From: Sepiola atlantica
Lineage: Eukaryota > Mollusca > Cephalopoda > Sepiida > Sepiolidae
DNA: 64,000 nucleotides
Direction of reading: 5' to 3'
Assembly: GCA_963556195.1 (NCBI GenBank)
Contig: OY744516.1
Span: 31,185,793 to 31,249,792, forward strand
Part shown: piece after piece, positions 11,176-23,514 of the stretch
Layout: each line of letters starts with the position of its first letter
Position numbering within the stretch: the stretch's first letter is position 1
Translations under genes and position numbers: made by a program
Notes under the pieces: model-generated
What the model was told of the DNA's origin: nothing
The model's input: only the letters and a program-made list of their open reading frames with translations
The model's database searches: none

Positions 11176-11345
11176 TCAATAGGATTCATTGTTATTATTA
11201 CTTCCTCTCGGGCTACTATTTTTATCGGTCAATGCCGAACTCCTCCCAAGCAAAGGCCAGGCTGCCCTTTGTTTGACACCAGATATATTTTTTATACTTT
11301 TCGCAATCCCGACTCAAGTATTGAGCACTGTTGAAGTAAATACTG

Positions 11346-11346
11346 A

Positions 11347-11406
<60 letters not shown>

Positions 11407-11457
11407 TATATTATATCACCATTGAATATTATACGTGTATATACATATAAATTAGTA

Positions 11458-11507
<50 letters not shown>
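11346..11507. repeat. Paired (TA)n microsatellites
   Basis: Two arrays (about 11346-11404 and 11464-11507) separated by ~60 bp of AT-rich sequence. Confidence 0.9.
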
Positions 11508-11509
<2 letters not shown>

Positions 11510-11512
<3 letters not shown>

Positions 11513-11876
11513 ATTTTAACCGAAACGATATCGTCTGTACGTGAAAAACACTTTAATATTTAAATAAATATTTATAGTTAAAAGCCTCTTTAAAAGTGTA
11601 ATAGTCTTAAAAGTAAAGCTCTGTTTGAAATTGAAAAGTTTGTTGTCATATCTGCAATAAGCAAGTTCCGCGCGAGCGTTGAACACTGTAGACGACAGGA
11701 CACTTCCCCCGCCTCCCGTGTAAGTGTACCTTAATTCCAATTATAGCCTGCAGCTGTCACTCCTGTACTGATGAGAGTAAAACAAAAACGAAACGATATC
11801 GTCTGTAGGTGATAAACACTTTAATATTTAAATAAATATTTATAGTATATATATATTATATATATATATATATATA
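11510..11876. repeat. Duplicated segment flanking a short unique stretch
   Basis: The run CGAAACGATATCGTCTGTAC, GTGAAAAACACTTTAATATT, TAAATAAATATTTATAGT occurs at 11520-11579 and again, with minor changes, at 11790-11847. This is a ~60 bp direct repeat 270 bp apart. A (TA)n run follows. I cannot name the element. Confidence 0.65.
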
Positions 11877-11970
11877 AATGATTATTTATTTCATTTTGAC
11901 TACAAAATTGATTTTGTTTCACGGTTCAATTCCCCTGGATTTATACCCTGTGGATCTATACCATACTCGG

Positions 11971-12090
<120 letters not shown>

Positions 12091-12133
12091 TAGTGCAGTA
12101 TTAGTGCAGTTCCATCGAGAGAAATGTATATAT

Positions 12134-12273
12134 GTAAAGGAGTAAGGCTACCAACATTTGTAAAATGTTTTATTCAACATTTATTTATTATTTTGTTATT
12201 TTATAAAATGATAAAATAACAAAATAATAAATAAATGTTGAAAATTTTTTTACAAATGTTGGTAGCCTTACTC

Positions 12274-12279
<6 letters not shown>
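12134..12279. repeat. 146-bp near-perfect inverted repeat (foldback)
   Basis: GTAAAGGAGTAAGGCTACCA at the left pairs with TGGTAGCCTTACTCTTTTAC at the right, and the arms meet in ATTTTATAAAATGAT with almost no loop. It sits between GA and CA microsatellites. It could be a foldback element or a replication template-switch product. Confidence 0.85.
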
Positions 12280-12342
<63 letters not shown>

Positions 12343-12379
12343 AAATTATCTCTCTCTCTTTCTATATAATAATAATAAT

Positions 12380-12415
<36 letters not shown>

Positions 12416-12416
12416 C
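12280..12416. repeat. (CA)n-(TA)n, (TCT)n and (AAT)n-(AT)n microsatellite cluster
   Basis: Consecutive simple arrays. The 147-residue minus-strand frame running out of them gives YIYIY and CVCVC runs and is not a gene. Confidence 0.95.
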
Positions 12417-12837
12417 TGAGCCATGCATATGTGGGTCTACACGCGCACGGATGAAGCACGCACATACCCGAAAAGCACCGATCCCCTTAACTAGGAAAGC
12501 AAAAAATAATAATGGCGTCGCTTGACGAAATAATAACAATAACTTGTACACAACACACAAGGCGGGAACTAATCTAAACAAAGAATCAGCTATAAACAAA
12601 AATATTCCAGAGGGAAAGGAAAGACCGACAAAGTCGTAAAAAGGAACTGCGGTTGGCGTCGGGGTAGGGGTTAGTGCTGATAAATAAGTGGGTAAAAGTG
12701 ATGGACTTCGGTCAGCCAAACGAAGAGTGCGGCTGTCGGGTGTGTTCGGCTCGAAATTATTAAGTATGCGTCTGTCAGTGACCGAAATAAAGGGAAAACA
12801 ATGGCGAACCTGAACAGCATTACATAACGTGAACTAA

Positions 12838-13002
12838 TAACAACAACAACAAGACAATCACTATCACCATCACCATCACCATCAGCACCACCACCACCAC
12901 CATCACCACCACCACCACCACCACCACCACCACCACCACCACCACCACCACAACAAGAACAACAACAACAACAACAATAACAAACAATAACAACAACAAC
13001 AG
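12838..13002. repeat. (CAA)n/(CAC)n trinucleotide cluster
   Basis: CAA, CAT and CAC triplets over about 165 bp; the poly-Val/Leu minus-strand frame is an artefact. Confidence 0.95.
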
Positions 13003-13925
13003 CAAAGAATGTTAATTGTAAGGTGGAGCCACTTGCAATCGTTATTGTATTCGATAGAGATTTTAGTTTTAATTCACAGATTCCCGTTAGTCCATCAGCA
13101 CGGATTAATAATCGCTGCTCCTGATTGGCGCTGATATTTACAAACTACGTTATGCAAACTTACCAATTCTGTCTATTACTGATTGCTACAAATTACTTAC
13201 TTCGACGTGTATAAGACATCGTATATTCTCACCAGCAACAATTACATATTTTTAATCTCATCAACTTTCTTGTTCATCCTTAAAAATCGATGATAATTTG
13301 TATTATTCAATGTCGAAATACGATACGTTTTGTAAACGATCCATTGGGCACGAATCGCCGTTATCTAATAAACAATAATTTGAAACTCCAACCCCTTGGG
13401 AGTTGAGAAAAACGATAGTAAGTAAATTACTTTAATAAAACAGGATTTTCTTAAATATAAATCACTTTGTTGTTAAGTATACTTACTATTATAACGATTA
13501 ATATTATCTAGTATAAAAAAGTAGAATCACTTTTCCCCTGTACCGTTGACTGGTATAGCTTTATAACCAAAATCTTCGTAAATAGGTTTTTTTCAGAAAC
13601 AAGAAAAATCGTTTTCAGTCACATTTACCTATTTTAAAATTTGGTCTTGCTAAAATATTTATCTGCTTTTCTTAATCATTTTAGCAGAAGGTATTTTCAC
13701 TCTCTATTTGCTATCTACTTTGACTCTCCTCATCGTCACCACCGAAAAGAAATCATAGCATAAATTTTCGCTGTGCACTGGTCTCGCAATAAATTGATTC
13801 GATGAAGAACAATAACAATGGCGTTCGATTTGTTTTACAATAAGGCATAACATAGACCGTTTAGAATATTCTGCGCAAGCGTAATGATTGCGGTTTTAGT
13901 ATAATGTGCAAGAGAAAGAGAGAGA

Positions 13926-13987
13926 GAAGAAGAAGAAGAAGAAGAAGAAGAAGGAGAAGAAGAAGGGGAAGAAGAAGAAGAAGAAGA
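13926..13987. repeat. (GAA)n microsatellite inside Helitron 2
   Basis: About 20 GAA units with few interruptions. Confidence 0.95.
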
Positions 13988-14129
13988 CGAAAGAGATGGG
14001 AAAGGAGAGAGAGAAATAGACACAAATAGAAATAAAGAATCAGTTTCGACGATTACTTTAATTAGTTTAGTCAGAACGTAACACTCGATATGCCTTTTAT
14101 ACGTGAATTCAAATAAGGCATGGACGTCA

Positions 14130-14192
14130 ATTTTGTAGTTAAGTGGTAAGATCGCTGCATGTAGGGACGGAAGTTATAAGTCCTTACTAAAA
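14130..14192 (+). mobile_element. tRNA-like SINE head within Helitron 2
   Basis: TTGTAGTTAAGTGGTAAGAT looks like an A box; GGAAGTTATAAGTCC is a weak B box. This is a decayed head only. Confidence 0.4.
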
Positions 14193-15214
14193 ACTATTCT
14201 GATTTTGTCCAATAATGTACATACACATTTATAATAACCTAATTAAGCTATATTAATTATTTTTATTTGTATTTCTTTACTATTACGCGCATATATTTAC
14301 TTTAATAAGATGTATACAACTAATATTGCTACTTCTACTACTATGACTACTAATAATAAAATAATAATGTTAATAGTAATGATAATTATGCTGATGATAC
14401 TAATAATTATACTATTATTGTATTTTATTACTTATAAATTCGTGCCTTAAACAAAATAAATTCTATTTATGCTATTTACATATAAATTGTTTGTAATAAT
14501 ACTGGCATGGTGTTTAGGGATTAGAGCAGGAGTTTCTTGGGTTCCTCAATTCAACGGGCAACGCCGAGACTCGGGTCCTGCTAGTTTTCTATACTTTTAA
14601 ATCGAAAATTTATTATTAATTATTTTAACTATTCATATAATTCAATCTATTTTAATGCGCCTGTAAAAAAGCCCATATTCTCTCGTTCAATCAGATAATG
14701 TATTCGTTTTTATTTACCCATGTCTCTTTAGATATCCCTTATTTTCATCAATAACCGCATTTCAACTTGTTATTTTCCTTTTCTTTTCTTCCCTTTCTTC
14801 CTTCAGAAAAGGTGTCACTCACAAATTATATTCTGGCTACGCCCACAATCAAAGCGCTACCAAAAAGACGTGAAAACATTATTTTCACAAAACGTCTTGA
14901 ATCGCAAATTTTTAACCAATGAAAAGAGTCCATCAAGATTTGAATGTCTGATCTGGGATCCTCTGCAGGCCGTTTGATTCCTATATAAACACCAGATTGC
15001 CGACCAAATAACGCAATTAAAGCAGACACACCCACGTCACTACACTACATAATACTCTCAACAACAAAAACAACAACAATCAACAAGATAAATAGAATTA
15101 ACAACTTGTACTACTACATATCAATATTAGTACAAACGTACACACGTACATGTACACGACACAAGACACACACACATCTTGGAAATTTAACAGAAACGAA
15201 CACTTTATTATCAA

Positions 15215-15301
15215 TACATCCCGAAGAAGCCAGAGACTACAATGATCGAAACATTGTGAACATGACAGCAGCCATAATGAGGACAACAGTCCGAAGTAAT
15301 G

Positions 15302-15371
<70 letters not shown>
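15215..15371 (+). mobile_element. PLE-like terminal fragment next to (TA)n
   Basis: CATCCCGAAGAAGCCAGAGA then CTACAATGATCGAAACATTG has the order CTGAAGA-like / stem / CGAAAC seen in the PLE termini of this window, and it is followed within 50 bp by a (TA)n array at 15302-15371. Degenerate; assignment is tentative. Confidence 0.4.
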
Positions 15372-15373
<2 letters not shown>

Positions 15374-15594
15374 AGGGAGGCGCGACAGCGCTCTATCCCT
15401 TAATAGACTTCAAAAACGACCTATGCTAGAAATCTCATTTCTTTGATCAGTCATAACTCAAAAACCAATAAACCAAATTAGTTAAAACTTTGCACAAAAT
15501 TTTCATTTGATGTGTTCTATAAGTGTGTAGAATTTCAGCATCATTAGTAAAGGCGATCTTGAAAGGTCAGGAGTGATTTTGTGTTATCCGTGTG

Positions 15595-15622
15595 TACGTA
15601 CGTACGTACGTACGTGTGTGCC
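15595..15622. repeat. (ACGT)n tetranucleotide repeat
   Basis: Five to six ACGT units inside a longer unrecognised repeat-like stretch (15373-15800). Confidence 0.9.
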
Positions 15623-15801
15623 ACCCTGTATCTCATCAACTATTTGATGGATTCAGCTTATTTTTGGCAGAGATAGAGGTTTTAGGGTCTAGTTGATGGC
15701 ATTTTAATTTCAGTTTTCCATATACCTTAGTTTTCCAGAAAATTCCAAAAACCTTAAAAATTACCATTGTCTTGAGACAAAGCCTTTACAAAAGTAGTGA
15801 C

Positions 15802-16196
15802 ATTCCATGATAAATGCCAGTATACTGAAAGCATATGCCCTTAATAGGGTTAAGATGAACATTCATATACACTAAATGTACAAAAGCAAGGAAATTCCCA
15901 GATTTTTAGACTTTTATTGTCATTAAGGGTATGACTACATATCAACCAAACCATTTAATAATCACATCACTACAGTATAAATATCTATGCAGGAGTGGAT
16001 GAAATGTGTGAGGTGCGCTGAAGAAAAATTCCTACAAGTAAAATACATAGCCCTGTTGTGCTCGCATACCCTTAATGACAATAAAAGTGTAACAATTTGG
16101 GAATTTCCTTGCTTTTGTACATTTAGTGTATATGAATTTTCACCATAACCCTATTAAGGGCATATGATTTCAGTATACTGGCATTTAGCATGGAAT
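15802..16196. mobile_element. MITE-like inverted-repeat element
   Basis: Two ~132 bp arms (15802-15933 and 16065-16196) are near-exact reverse complements around a ~131 bp centre. The outer end is ATTCCATGATAAATGCCAG and the inner end GTCATTAAGGGTATG. No transposase. Flanks show no certain target duplication, so the superfamily is open. Confidence 0.8.
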
Positions 16197-16199
16197 ATA

Positions 16200-16600
16200 T
16201 ATATATGTATAACCGTTACTATCTTTATAATTCACATGTGCTAATCTATACGGGAGTGGGGAATTATTACTGTGTTATTATTTTTGTCCTAATCGTTAGC
16301 CAGTGTCAGGTCGGCACAGATCACAATAGAAATCCCAGAACCACTCCAATTCTACTTCAGATTTAATCGCAGCTGGGTCATCATTTGATTATATTTAAAT
16401 AAAAGTAATCAAAATATGTAATGAGTAAATAAACGTTAACATTAAAAGCTATTTTATCTAATTAACCGTAGAATTTTCACACATTCTGTTTATACTAATC
16501 AGTCATCGCTTACCAAAACCATCGAGGATAAGGGTTAATGAAATTACCTGTTGGATGATGAACAATAACATGAGAGGATTTAAAATGATGGGTTGAATGG
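16200..16600. other. No recognisable feature
   Basis: AT-rich, no coding frame, no repeat family recognised. Confidence 0.6.
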
Positions 16601-16604
16601 ACAG

Positions 16605-16780
16605 AATTTGATTACTTAAGAGGACGGTTCCACAAATATCTATTAACATTCGACTTGAAAACGACCATGTCGTAGTTAGCTGGGAAGAAACTCCATAGTA
16701 TTGTGTTCACCAGATGAGTAGTTCTTGGAAATAAACTCTGTTCATTAAAGTTAAGTTTGGTTTTAGGTACAGAGAAGAAA
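16605..16780 (-). pseudogene. LINE C-terminal tail relic
   Basis: The minus strand reads SLFPRTTHLVNTILWSFFPA then NYDMVVFKSNVNRYLW. This is the familiar LINE C-terminal pattern RTxxLWNxLP, FPxxY, FKxxVNxYL of CR1/L2-like polymerases. Only ~50 residues survive and a stop follows. Confidence 0.65.
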
Positions 16781-17640
16781 AGAACGTTCCTTGCTGTGGT
16801 TGTACTTTTTCGTTAGCCAGCCATGTAACCCCTTCTTACCCTATTGGGCTCTTGGAGGGGAGGGCTTACTTTTTGACTAGCCTGTTTGGGGTCCAGGGGT
16901 CTGAACGCAAGTGGTGAGGTTTATTTCAGGCTTGGTTTGCCTTGAAGTGATTCTGCCTTCCTCTCCCTTTTTATTGTTAGGATTAGCTCCTTGCATCAAG
17001 TGGCTTCATGCCTTGTCTGGAGCGACTTCCATAAATAAAAATACGCAAGTTCTTGCTGTGAATGTTTTACAGGGGTAGTGTACTAGGAGTGACCATACAA
17101 ACGAAAATATTATCATGCTGCTGCTGTTGCTGCTGCTACTGCTGCTGCTGATGATAATTTTTCTCATCCTAATGGTGTTTTTTTTTTTAACTAGAGGCAA
17201 TGTTTCGTCGGCTAATGTACCCTAATTAATACTAATATCAGAGAACGTATCGACTAATCAACCATCCCTCATATTTGTTTTTGTCGCAGTGAATTTGATA
17301 AAAAAAGGAAAACGTCAGAAAGGATAAATGGATCAACAAATGCTACTCAATAAATGTGAAGGAGCTCAAATAACCAATAAATGTTGATGACATTAGCTAC
17401 AACCAGAAAAGTTGTGGAGGGCAAGTGAACACCCTAGTGATAATTGAGTTAGTGTGCGAAAGGAAAACGCCGAATAAAAAAGAAAAGCGAAGAAATTCAA
17501 CGAATCACAATTTTATAATCGTTCGTAATTTAAGATCCGTTTTAAAAATAGAACAGCATCTATTTTCGTCACATCTGACGTGCCCGTTTCTATTTAAAGA
17601 TTCGGCATTTCCCTTACAATCCAATAAACCATCCCCTTCC
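16781..17640. other. Unassigned stretch with short CTG triplet run
   Basis: Contains a (CTG)n-rich segment (17115-17150) and otherwise no feature I can name. Confidence 0.6.
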
Positions 17641-17647
17641 CCTCTCC

Positions 17648-17841
17648 TTCTCTCTCTCTCTCTCTCTCTCTCACGCACACACACACTAACTCTTTCTTCT
17701 ATATGGCACTTGACCTTATTTTTAAAAAATGATTCTATCGATAAATACGGAAATGCCGACATATCAAAAGTCCTACTCGTATTTGTCGATGACTATCAAC
17801 ATAAACATGTACTTGAGCACTCCTCTTTCTCCCTCCCTTCG

Positions 17842-17900
<59 letters not shown>
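17648..17900. repeat. (TC)n microsatellites
   Basis: Arrays at 17648-17672 and 17842-17900. The 196-residue plus-strand frame spanning 17425-18015 owes its middle to SLSLSL runs from these arrays and shows no conserved domain. Confidence 0.9.
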
Positions 17901-17901
<1 letters not shown>

Positions 17902-18319
17902 ATTCGCATACACATATTCATTTACACCCCCCCTCTTTCTCTCTCCCATTCTCTAATACAGTCAACACGCACACATATTAACATACGATCTTTTGTCGTT
18001 GACGTCAACGTTTAAAAGAGGATTCAGAAAACATGAAACGCAAATCATCAACGATTTTTCTATAACATCGCTCACGGTTAAATATCAAATGTGATATTGT
18101 ATTTATATCGACATCTCAATTAGAACCATGAAAGGGTGCTCGGTTCTCAGGCCCCCTTCTTCCCCCCCCCCCAGACATTGTTTCCTCCGTCCAGAGGCAA
18201 CGAAGGGATTACCTCCACCCCATCGTCTCCTCTCTTGGGAAGCAAGAGTTATCGCTAATCGCCGGAGACGCTTTTACCGGAAAAGATGGGCGATTGTCCG
18301 ATTCGGGCAATTTTAATGG

Positions 18320-18457
18320 CCTACCCCACATTAAGTCAGCATACCACTTCTTAACCATTGTTTCCGGCGGAGCAGAGTCCGAATAATACTTATCAAGCCA
18401 TTTCTTTGCTTGAATAGTATTTTTCCAACCAGAAAGCAATGCTTTATGGACACACAC
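18320..18457 (-). pseudogene. Mariner-type transposase N-terminal fragment
   Basis: The minus strand reads HKALLSGWKNTIQAKKWLDK then YYSDSAPPETMVKKWYADL, ending near WGRP. This matches the first helix-turn-helix region of mariner/SETMAR transposases (ALLxGxxxxxAxxWLxxxYxxxAPxxxxVxxWxxxF). Only ~45 residues remain; the following sequence is unrelated and the DD34D catalytic core is absent. Confidence 0.75.
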
Positions 18458-18459
18458 AA

Positions 18460-19370
18460 TTAAATTTTGTTATTGTTTTGAAAATTTGCAACAGTAACTT
18501 CACTTAAATAAATGTAATTTGTAAACTAATAATCCGATTGGGCTCAAGGTTTGATACACGCCATTTGAAGGTTAGTACTTTATAAAAATCATATTGACTT
18601 TCTTTTTATATATATAAGACCTCGGACTTATTAATAATGTGCTATATACATGTATACAAAATTGAAGAAAAAATAAAATAAAAATGTAAGTTTATTTGTT
18701 TTAATTGTCAGTATTCCAAAAACTGTTTCATTTACATTTCTCAAAACATTAATTTGTAACGTGGAAGTTTACTTACAAATGAAATCATTTACATTCATTA
18801 GAACACAAGTTATCTTTTTCCCAGTAGCCGTTTCAATATGGAATTTTCAACATAATACACAAATAAGCTAGTGAAATATATTCTTCTATGATTTGAAAAT
18901 AGAAACTGAAACACACCACAGTTTTTCTCTCTCTAGTCCTAGTGATATTGGACATGGTGAATTATAATAATCGCTCGTGCTAATTAATTGTAATTAATAA
19001 CGACCTGGTGCGTTTTACTCAGCTAAATAACCAATGATCGGTGTCGCCAAGATGTCCTTATTCCCTCATCTTAAAGAGGTTCCAGGTGATATAGTGATTA
19101 TGGTCGCCAAAAGAACAAACCTACTTGAACAAGTGACTCTCTCCCCCGACGAGTACCTATATAACAATAATATTCGAATTCTTTATGCAAATTAAATCGC
19201 ATCACCTCTGTTGTAAACGATAAGCTCCTCGCATATATGAAATGGTTGTAAATAAAAATTAACAAATCTAAGAACGATTCAAACATGTTAAAATAAGCAT
19301 CAGTTTTACTCTAGAAGATAGGGACACACAGACATACTTCTCTTCGTGCACATTTATAATAGATGTGTAT
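18460..19370. other. AT-rich stretch with no recognisable feature
   Basis: No coding frame, RNA gene or clear repeat recognised. Confidence 0.6.
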
Positions 19371-19374
19371 GTTT

Positions 19375-19455
19375 CAGAATGTTGTCCCGGTTTTTGTTTC
19401 CCTATTTACAGAAGTTTCGGTCGCTGTACTCTCCAGCCTTCTTCAGATACAATAT
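19375..19455 (-). mobile_element. PLE-like terminal motif, single
   Basis: The minus strand reads TATCTGAAGAAGGCTGGAGA then GTACAGCGACCGAAACTTCT. It has the CTGAAGA / stem / CGAAAC layout of the PLE ends but no other homologous flank here. Tentative. Confidence 0.35.
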
Positions 19456-19584
19456 GTCGAATTTGAATTTTTAAATTGAAATCTTTATTGATTCCAAAAT
19501 GCTCTCATCCTACTCATCTGCGCTTGTTTTCTGGCATAGCTTGAATTGCCATCCTAGTGATGTCGCTACATTCCAACACAATTT

Positions 19585-19690
19585 GGACGCATGACTTAAT
19601 GGATTAAAGCGCATGGCCGGAATCTGAGTGAATATAAAGGTTGTGAGTTCAATTCTTTGTTTCGACTTCAGTGGGAAACTAGAAATATTA
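19585..19690 (+). mobile_element. tRNA-derived SINE fragment
   Basis: ATGGATTAAAGCGCATGGCC (A-box region) and AAGGTTGTGAGTTCAATTC (B-box-like) about 40 bp apart, then a TTTCGACTTCAGTGGG body. Decayed. Confidence 0.5.
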
Positions 19691-19699
19691 AAGTTTATA

Positions 19700-20990
19700 G
19701 ATATAGAAAATTGAAAAAAGTTAATTGAATACACATATAATAAAATTTATTTTGGGATAGCTAATTAATAAAAGCACCATTATAAAATTATAGTAGATGG
19801 GTGGGCTTTATTTATAGAGGCAATAACCAATGAGTCGAAGAAGTCGAAGCCGAAAATCAAATAATGTATGAATGTCTAATGTACCATGATGCTTTTTGGT
19901 TGACACTCGTGTTTTCATATATAATACACTTACAATAAAACGATTAATTTATCCCACTGGGCTGGAAAATATTTTTTTTAAATCACAAAGAAAAATTATA
20001 ATAGAAAGAAAACTAAACACTCAAAATCAGAATCGAACTGAACTAAAAAATTAGAGAAAAAAAGTTATATAAATGATAATATATGATTAAATTAAGACTT
20101 TACTGCAATTTCAGGGAATTACCTATAATCAAAAGTGTACCTGACTGGCCTCTAACATCTATCATTAATGACTTGGCATTTCATGTGTTTTTATCCATAT
20201 ATACACTATATAAGTATAAACAACGCGGGAAATGCGATGTGACGTGTATAAATACTGTTAATTCTTCCGGGGCGTTTCTCGATTAATGCCATATGTTAGA
20301 GACCAGTAAAGTACAGATTTGGTTATCGGTAATACCGGGAAGCTGCAGTAAAGTCTTAGGCTAAACACATTTTATTATCATTATTACTATTCGTATATAC
20401 ATATATACTTGTTCTATGTTTTATACTGAGCGCTTCTGTCTTACAAATATAACCGCAACTATATCCATACATATTGTTGAACCACAATAATCACACACAC
20501 ATCCTCTTCGGTATCTCTGTACAAGGGTTAGTCAGAACAACCTGACATAAGAATATTTCACTATACAAGTAAACTCTGACCGAATATTCAAAATAGCATA
20601 GTATTGCAGCACAAATAAAATATCTTCGACACGGCTATATACTTTCTTATACGAGGAATAGTGCACCTTCTCCTAGTGATGTTACTCCAAGTAACAGCAC
20701 TTTGCTGGATACTCTACCAGACTAGATGAATTCTTGTCCGAGAATCCGGTAAGAATGAGAGACCACAAGAAATACATACTATTACATAGTTTACTGGTCA
20801 ATTGGGGAAAGAAAAATTAATGTTCTTAACTTCTTTACTAACACAACGTTTGAGAAATAAAGGAGAACTTTAATAAAATATTTGAATATCTATGTATCTC
20901 ATATAGAGATCAAGAGATCAAGTGTTATCCTTAGGAAGGGGCCCCTTGGTTTCTGAGACATTCGACTGAAGTAAAATGAAACAAAAATAA
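19700..20990. other. No recognisable feature
   Basis: 1.3 kb of AT-rich sequence without coding frames over ~70 codons or a repeat family I can name. Confidence 0.55.
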
Positions 20991-21003
20991 CATAGACAAA
21001 CAA

Positions 21004-21080
<77 letters not shown>
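21004..21080. repeat. (CA)n-(TA)n compound microsatellite
   Basis: About 22 bp of CA then about 54 bp of TA; it abuts a PLE fragment on the right. Confidence 0.95.
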
Positions 21081-21081
<1 letters not shown>

Positions 21082-21606
21082 GACCACTGTAGATTATGTT
21101 TGAATGAGAAATTTAAAAGCTTAAACTTTAAAGACCCCCAAAACCTATTAAACTGTAAGAAGTGAAATAGCAAACAACGTCTTACACAGAATAACATTTA
21201 CCTTAGGTTAACAATACATGATATATAAAAAAAATGAACAAATAAATAAATTTAAAAAAATAAAATAAAATCTAAAATTTAAATACAAGCAAGCACGTGT
21301 TAAAACAAAGTAACCCATTATTTCAACACAACAAAGAAAAGAAGATGGGCCACCCTATAGAAAACAGAAAAATAAAATAGGAAATATGAAGTAAAATCAA
21401 CCGAACCTTTGTTCGTGAGAAGCACAACGATTAGCTAAGAGAATAACAAAGAATCTGATTAGTTAACTAGCTAGACTAAACACCACGTGTATATATAAAA
21501 ACACCCGGCAAAACAAACTCCATGCATTTTAGCCTGCCGATTCCCTACGGGGATGAAACGTGGAAACCTTTGTGTAGCTTAGTTGCCATGAATATATTTC
21601 CATAAC
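21081..21606 (+). pseudogene. PLE 3' end (lineage 2): last codons plus pseudo-LTR
   Basis: Opens with the C-terminal block CRLCLNEKFKSLNFKDPQNL then LNCKK, as in the copies at 25925-26050 and 48480-48580. This is followed by CACGTGTATATATAAAAACA, CCATGCATTTTAGCCTGCCG, ATTCCCTACGGGGATGAAAC and CTTTGTGTAGCTTAGTTGCC. TA arrays bound both sides. The core CTGCCGA...GATGAAAC recalls the hammerhead layout reported for PLEs but is not canonical. Confidence 0.75.
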
Positions 21607-21607
21607 T

Positions 21608-21610
<3 letters not shown>

Positions 21611-21681
<71 letters not shown>
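21611..21681. repeat. (TA)n microsatellite
   Basis: Pure ~70 bp array. Confidence 0.95.
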
Positions 21682-21683
<2 letters not shown>

Positions 21684-21849
21684 CGTTCGACTGAAACGCC
21701 GAAACAGCTGTCTGTAAGTGAATATGTATAGACGGGGAGAATGAAGGAGAGGCGAGGGAGATATACCTGAATCGACTTTCTATGCTTAGATCAGAAAAAA
21801 GCACCTTATTTAAAGCATCTAACTTTGGCGACATCGCGTGTCACCGGCT

Positions 21850-22191
21850 TGACAGATGTCCCATCGGGAGAAAAAATCATGTGATATAAACGTATGTCAT
21901 TTTTCCAATAATGCATATCTTTTTTTTTTTCGTTTTCGGATCGGAGTTCGCTTAAATTTTGCGACAAAGATTATTTTAGAAACAGGAATAATATTGCAGG
22001 AATCCGTCTCTCTCGCTTGTCAGGAGAAAAAGAGTTCATACGCACTTGCTGTCAAATCGCAAAAACAGGAGTGTCACGTACACATGGGGCTGAGACTTCC
22101 TCGATAGTAAATAGATAGACAGATAAAAAGAGAGCGGGATATAGATAGATAGAGAGTGAGAATTTATGGCGCTGTCACAAGACACAGAAGA

Positions 22192-22195
<4 letters not shown>
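21850..22195. other. No recognisable feature
   Basis: Ends in a GATA-like run (22105-22160) before the next TA array. Confidence 0.55.
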
Positions 22196-22254
<59 letters not shown>

Positions 22255-22261
22255 CATATAC
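22196..22261. repeat. (TA)n microsatellite
   Basis: Pure array bordering a minus-strand PLE terminus. Confidence 0.95.
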
Positions 22262-23204
22262 ATATATATAGTGAGTTATGAAAATATATTTATGACAATT
22301 AAGCAACACTGAGGCTTCCGCGTTTCATCCCCGTAGGAAATCGTCAGGCTAAAATGCATGGAATTTGTTTTGCCGGGTGGTTTTATATATACACGTGGTG
22401 TTTAGTCTAGCTAGTTAACCAATCAGATTTTTTGTTATGCCTTCATACGGGTTAATGTTTCCATAGCCAATCGTTGGGCTTCTCACAAACTAAGGTTCGG
22501 TTGATTTTCATTCTTATTCTATTGTTCTGTTTTGTATAGGGATGACCCATCCTCGTTTCTTTCTTGTGTCTAATTAATAGGTGACCTTATTTTTACTCGT
22601 GCGTACTTGGATTTCTATTTTTAGGTGTCAGTTTAGTTTTTTTAATTAAATTTTATTTATTTATTTATTATATATTGTTAACCTAAAGTTAATTTATTTC
22701 TGTATAAGCAGTTGTTTTCTATTTTACTTTCACAATTTAATAGGTTTTAGGGGGTCTTTAAAGTTTAATATTTCAAATTTCTCATTCAAACATTATCCTA
22801 ACGTGTCGTCTAAATTTCTACATGGCCTGTCGTACTATTCTCCACTCGACTATTGGTGAGCGTCCGCTCTCTTTGGGCTCCCATTAATGGTTCGCTAATG
22901 CTGTTTTTATTCAACGTTTTTTTTTTAAATGTACTGTTGTGGTCGTAATATCTGATTTTAAAATGTAGGGAGGTCATACCCACGTAGTACTTCTTGTTAT
23001 TCGGTCTTGTTTAGCAAATATTGTGGCTTGGTAAACCATACTTTTGGTTAGGCATTTATTTTGTAGTGTACACAGTGTACAAGTAATGCAGTTACAACTG
23101 TTCTCTTCATTACTAACCTTTTCATTTCTATTTGGGTGATTGCTATTAGGGTTTGGGTTATTGCTATTTGTAGTTGTTATATTTTGTTCTTCAACATTGC
23201 CCTA
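22262..23204 (-). pseudogene. PLE 3' half (lineage 2), minus strand
   Basis: In minus orientation it carries the region around a KKYYVGM motif (GIY-YIG-like, near 22975-23000), the CLNEKF block (about 22715-22800) and the pseudo-LTR (22262-22420, with CTGACGATTTCCTACGGGGA then TGAAACGCGG). It is the inverted counterpart of 25540-26290. At about 23204 it meets a plus-strand PLE, giving a head-to-head pair. Frames are broken throughout. Confidence 0.75.
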
Positions 23205-23514
23205 GAGTTTGTCGAGATATATACCGATATATTCAAGGATGAAATCCACATCATGAAAACATGTAGAAGATCAGTTTTAATCAATAATAATAACAACCAA
23301 TAGACTAAAACAAAAATGACAAGCCCCATTTGATGTGGCCATGGGTTGCCTGGACTCTGCGAGGGCATCAGATCTAGTGGGGGTATTTATTTAAAAACAA
23401 ACTTCACAAATATATTTGATAATACTGATATCGGCCTATATAGACATGATGGATTATATATGATAAGGGATCCCAACAAGGTCAAGGGAGAAGACCTAAA
23501 GAAAAGTATATATA
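23205..23514 (+). pseudogene. PLE reverse transcriptase relic (lineage 2), part 1
   Basis: Frames read IYTDIFKDEIHIMKTCRRSV, then VAMGCLDSARASDLVGV, then DIGLYRHDGLYMIRDPN and EDLKK. These match FDVSMGSLASAEVTDLVGLY and GLYRDDGLMYV in the copy at 47237. The catalytic YRDD box is YRHD here, losing one Asp. The coding sequence breaks at 23514, where a minus-strand Helitron starts, and resumes at 24957. Confidence 0.8.

Larger units (their letters stand above)
13507..14584 (+). mobile_element. Non-autonomous Helitron, copy 2
   Basis: Starts A|TCTAGTATAAAAAAGTAG, then CACTTTTCCCCTGTACC as in copy 1, and ends CAACGGGCAACGCCGAGACT then CGGGTCCTGCTAG|T. The terminal hairpin and CTAG|T fit Helitron rules. 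The interior carries a (GAA)n tract (13926-13987) and a tRNA-like segment (about 14130-14190). No coding capacity. Confidence 0.78.

Noticed and set aside
12276..12719. 147-codon minus-strand frame
   Set aside because: More than a third is YIYI/CVCV from microsatellites; the remainder has no recognisable domain.
17425..18015. 196-codon open frame, the longest plus-strand frame
   Set aside because: The middle is SLSLSL from (TC)n arrays, and the ends show no conserved domain.
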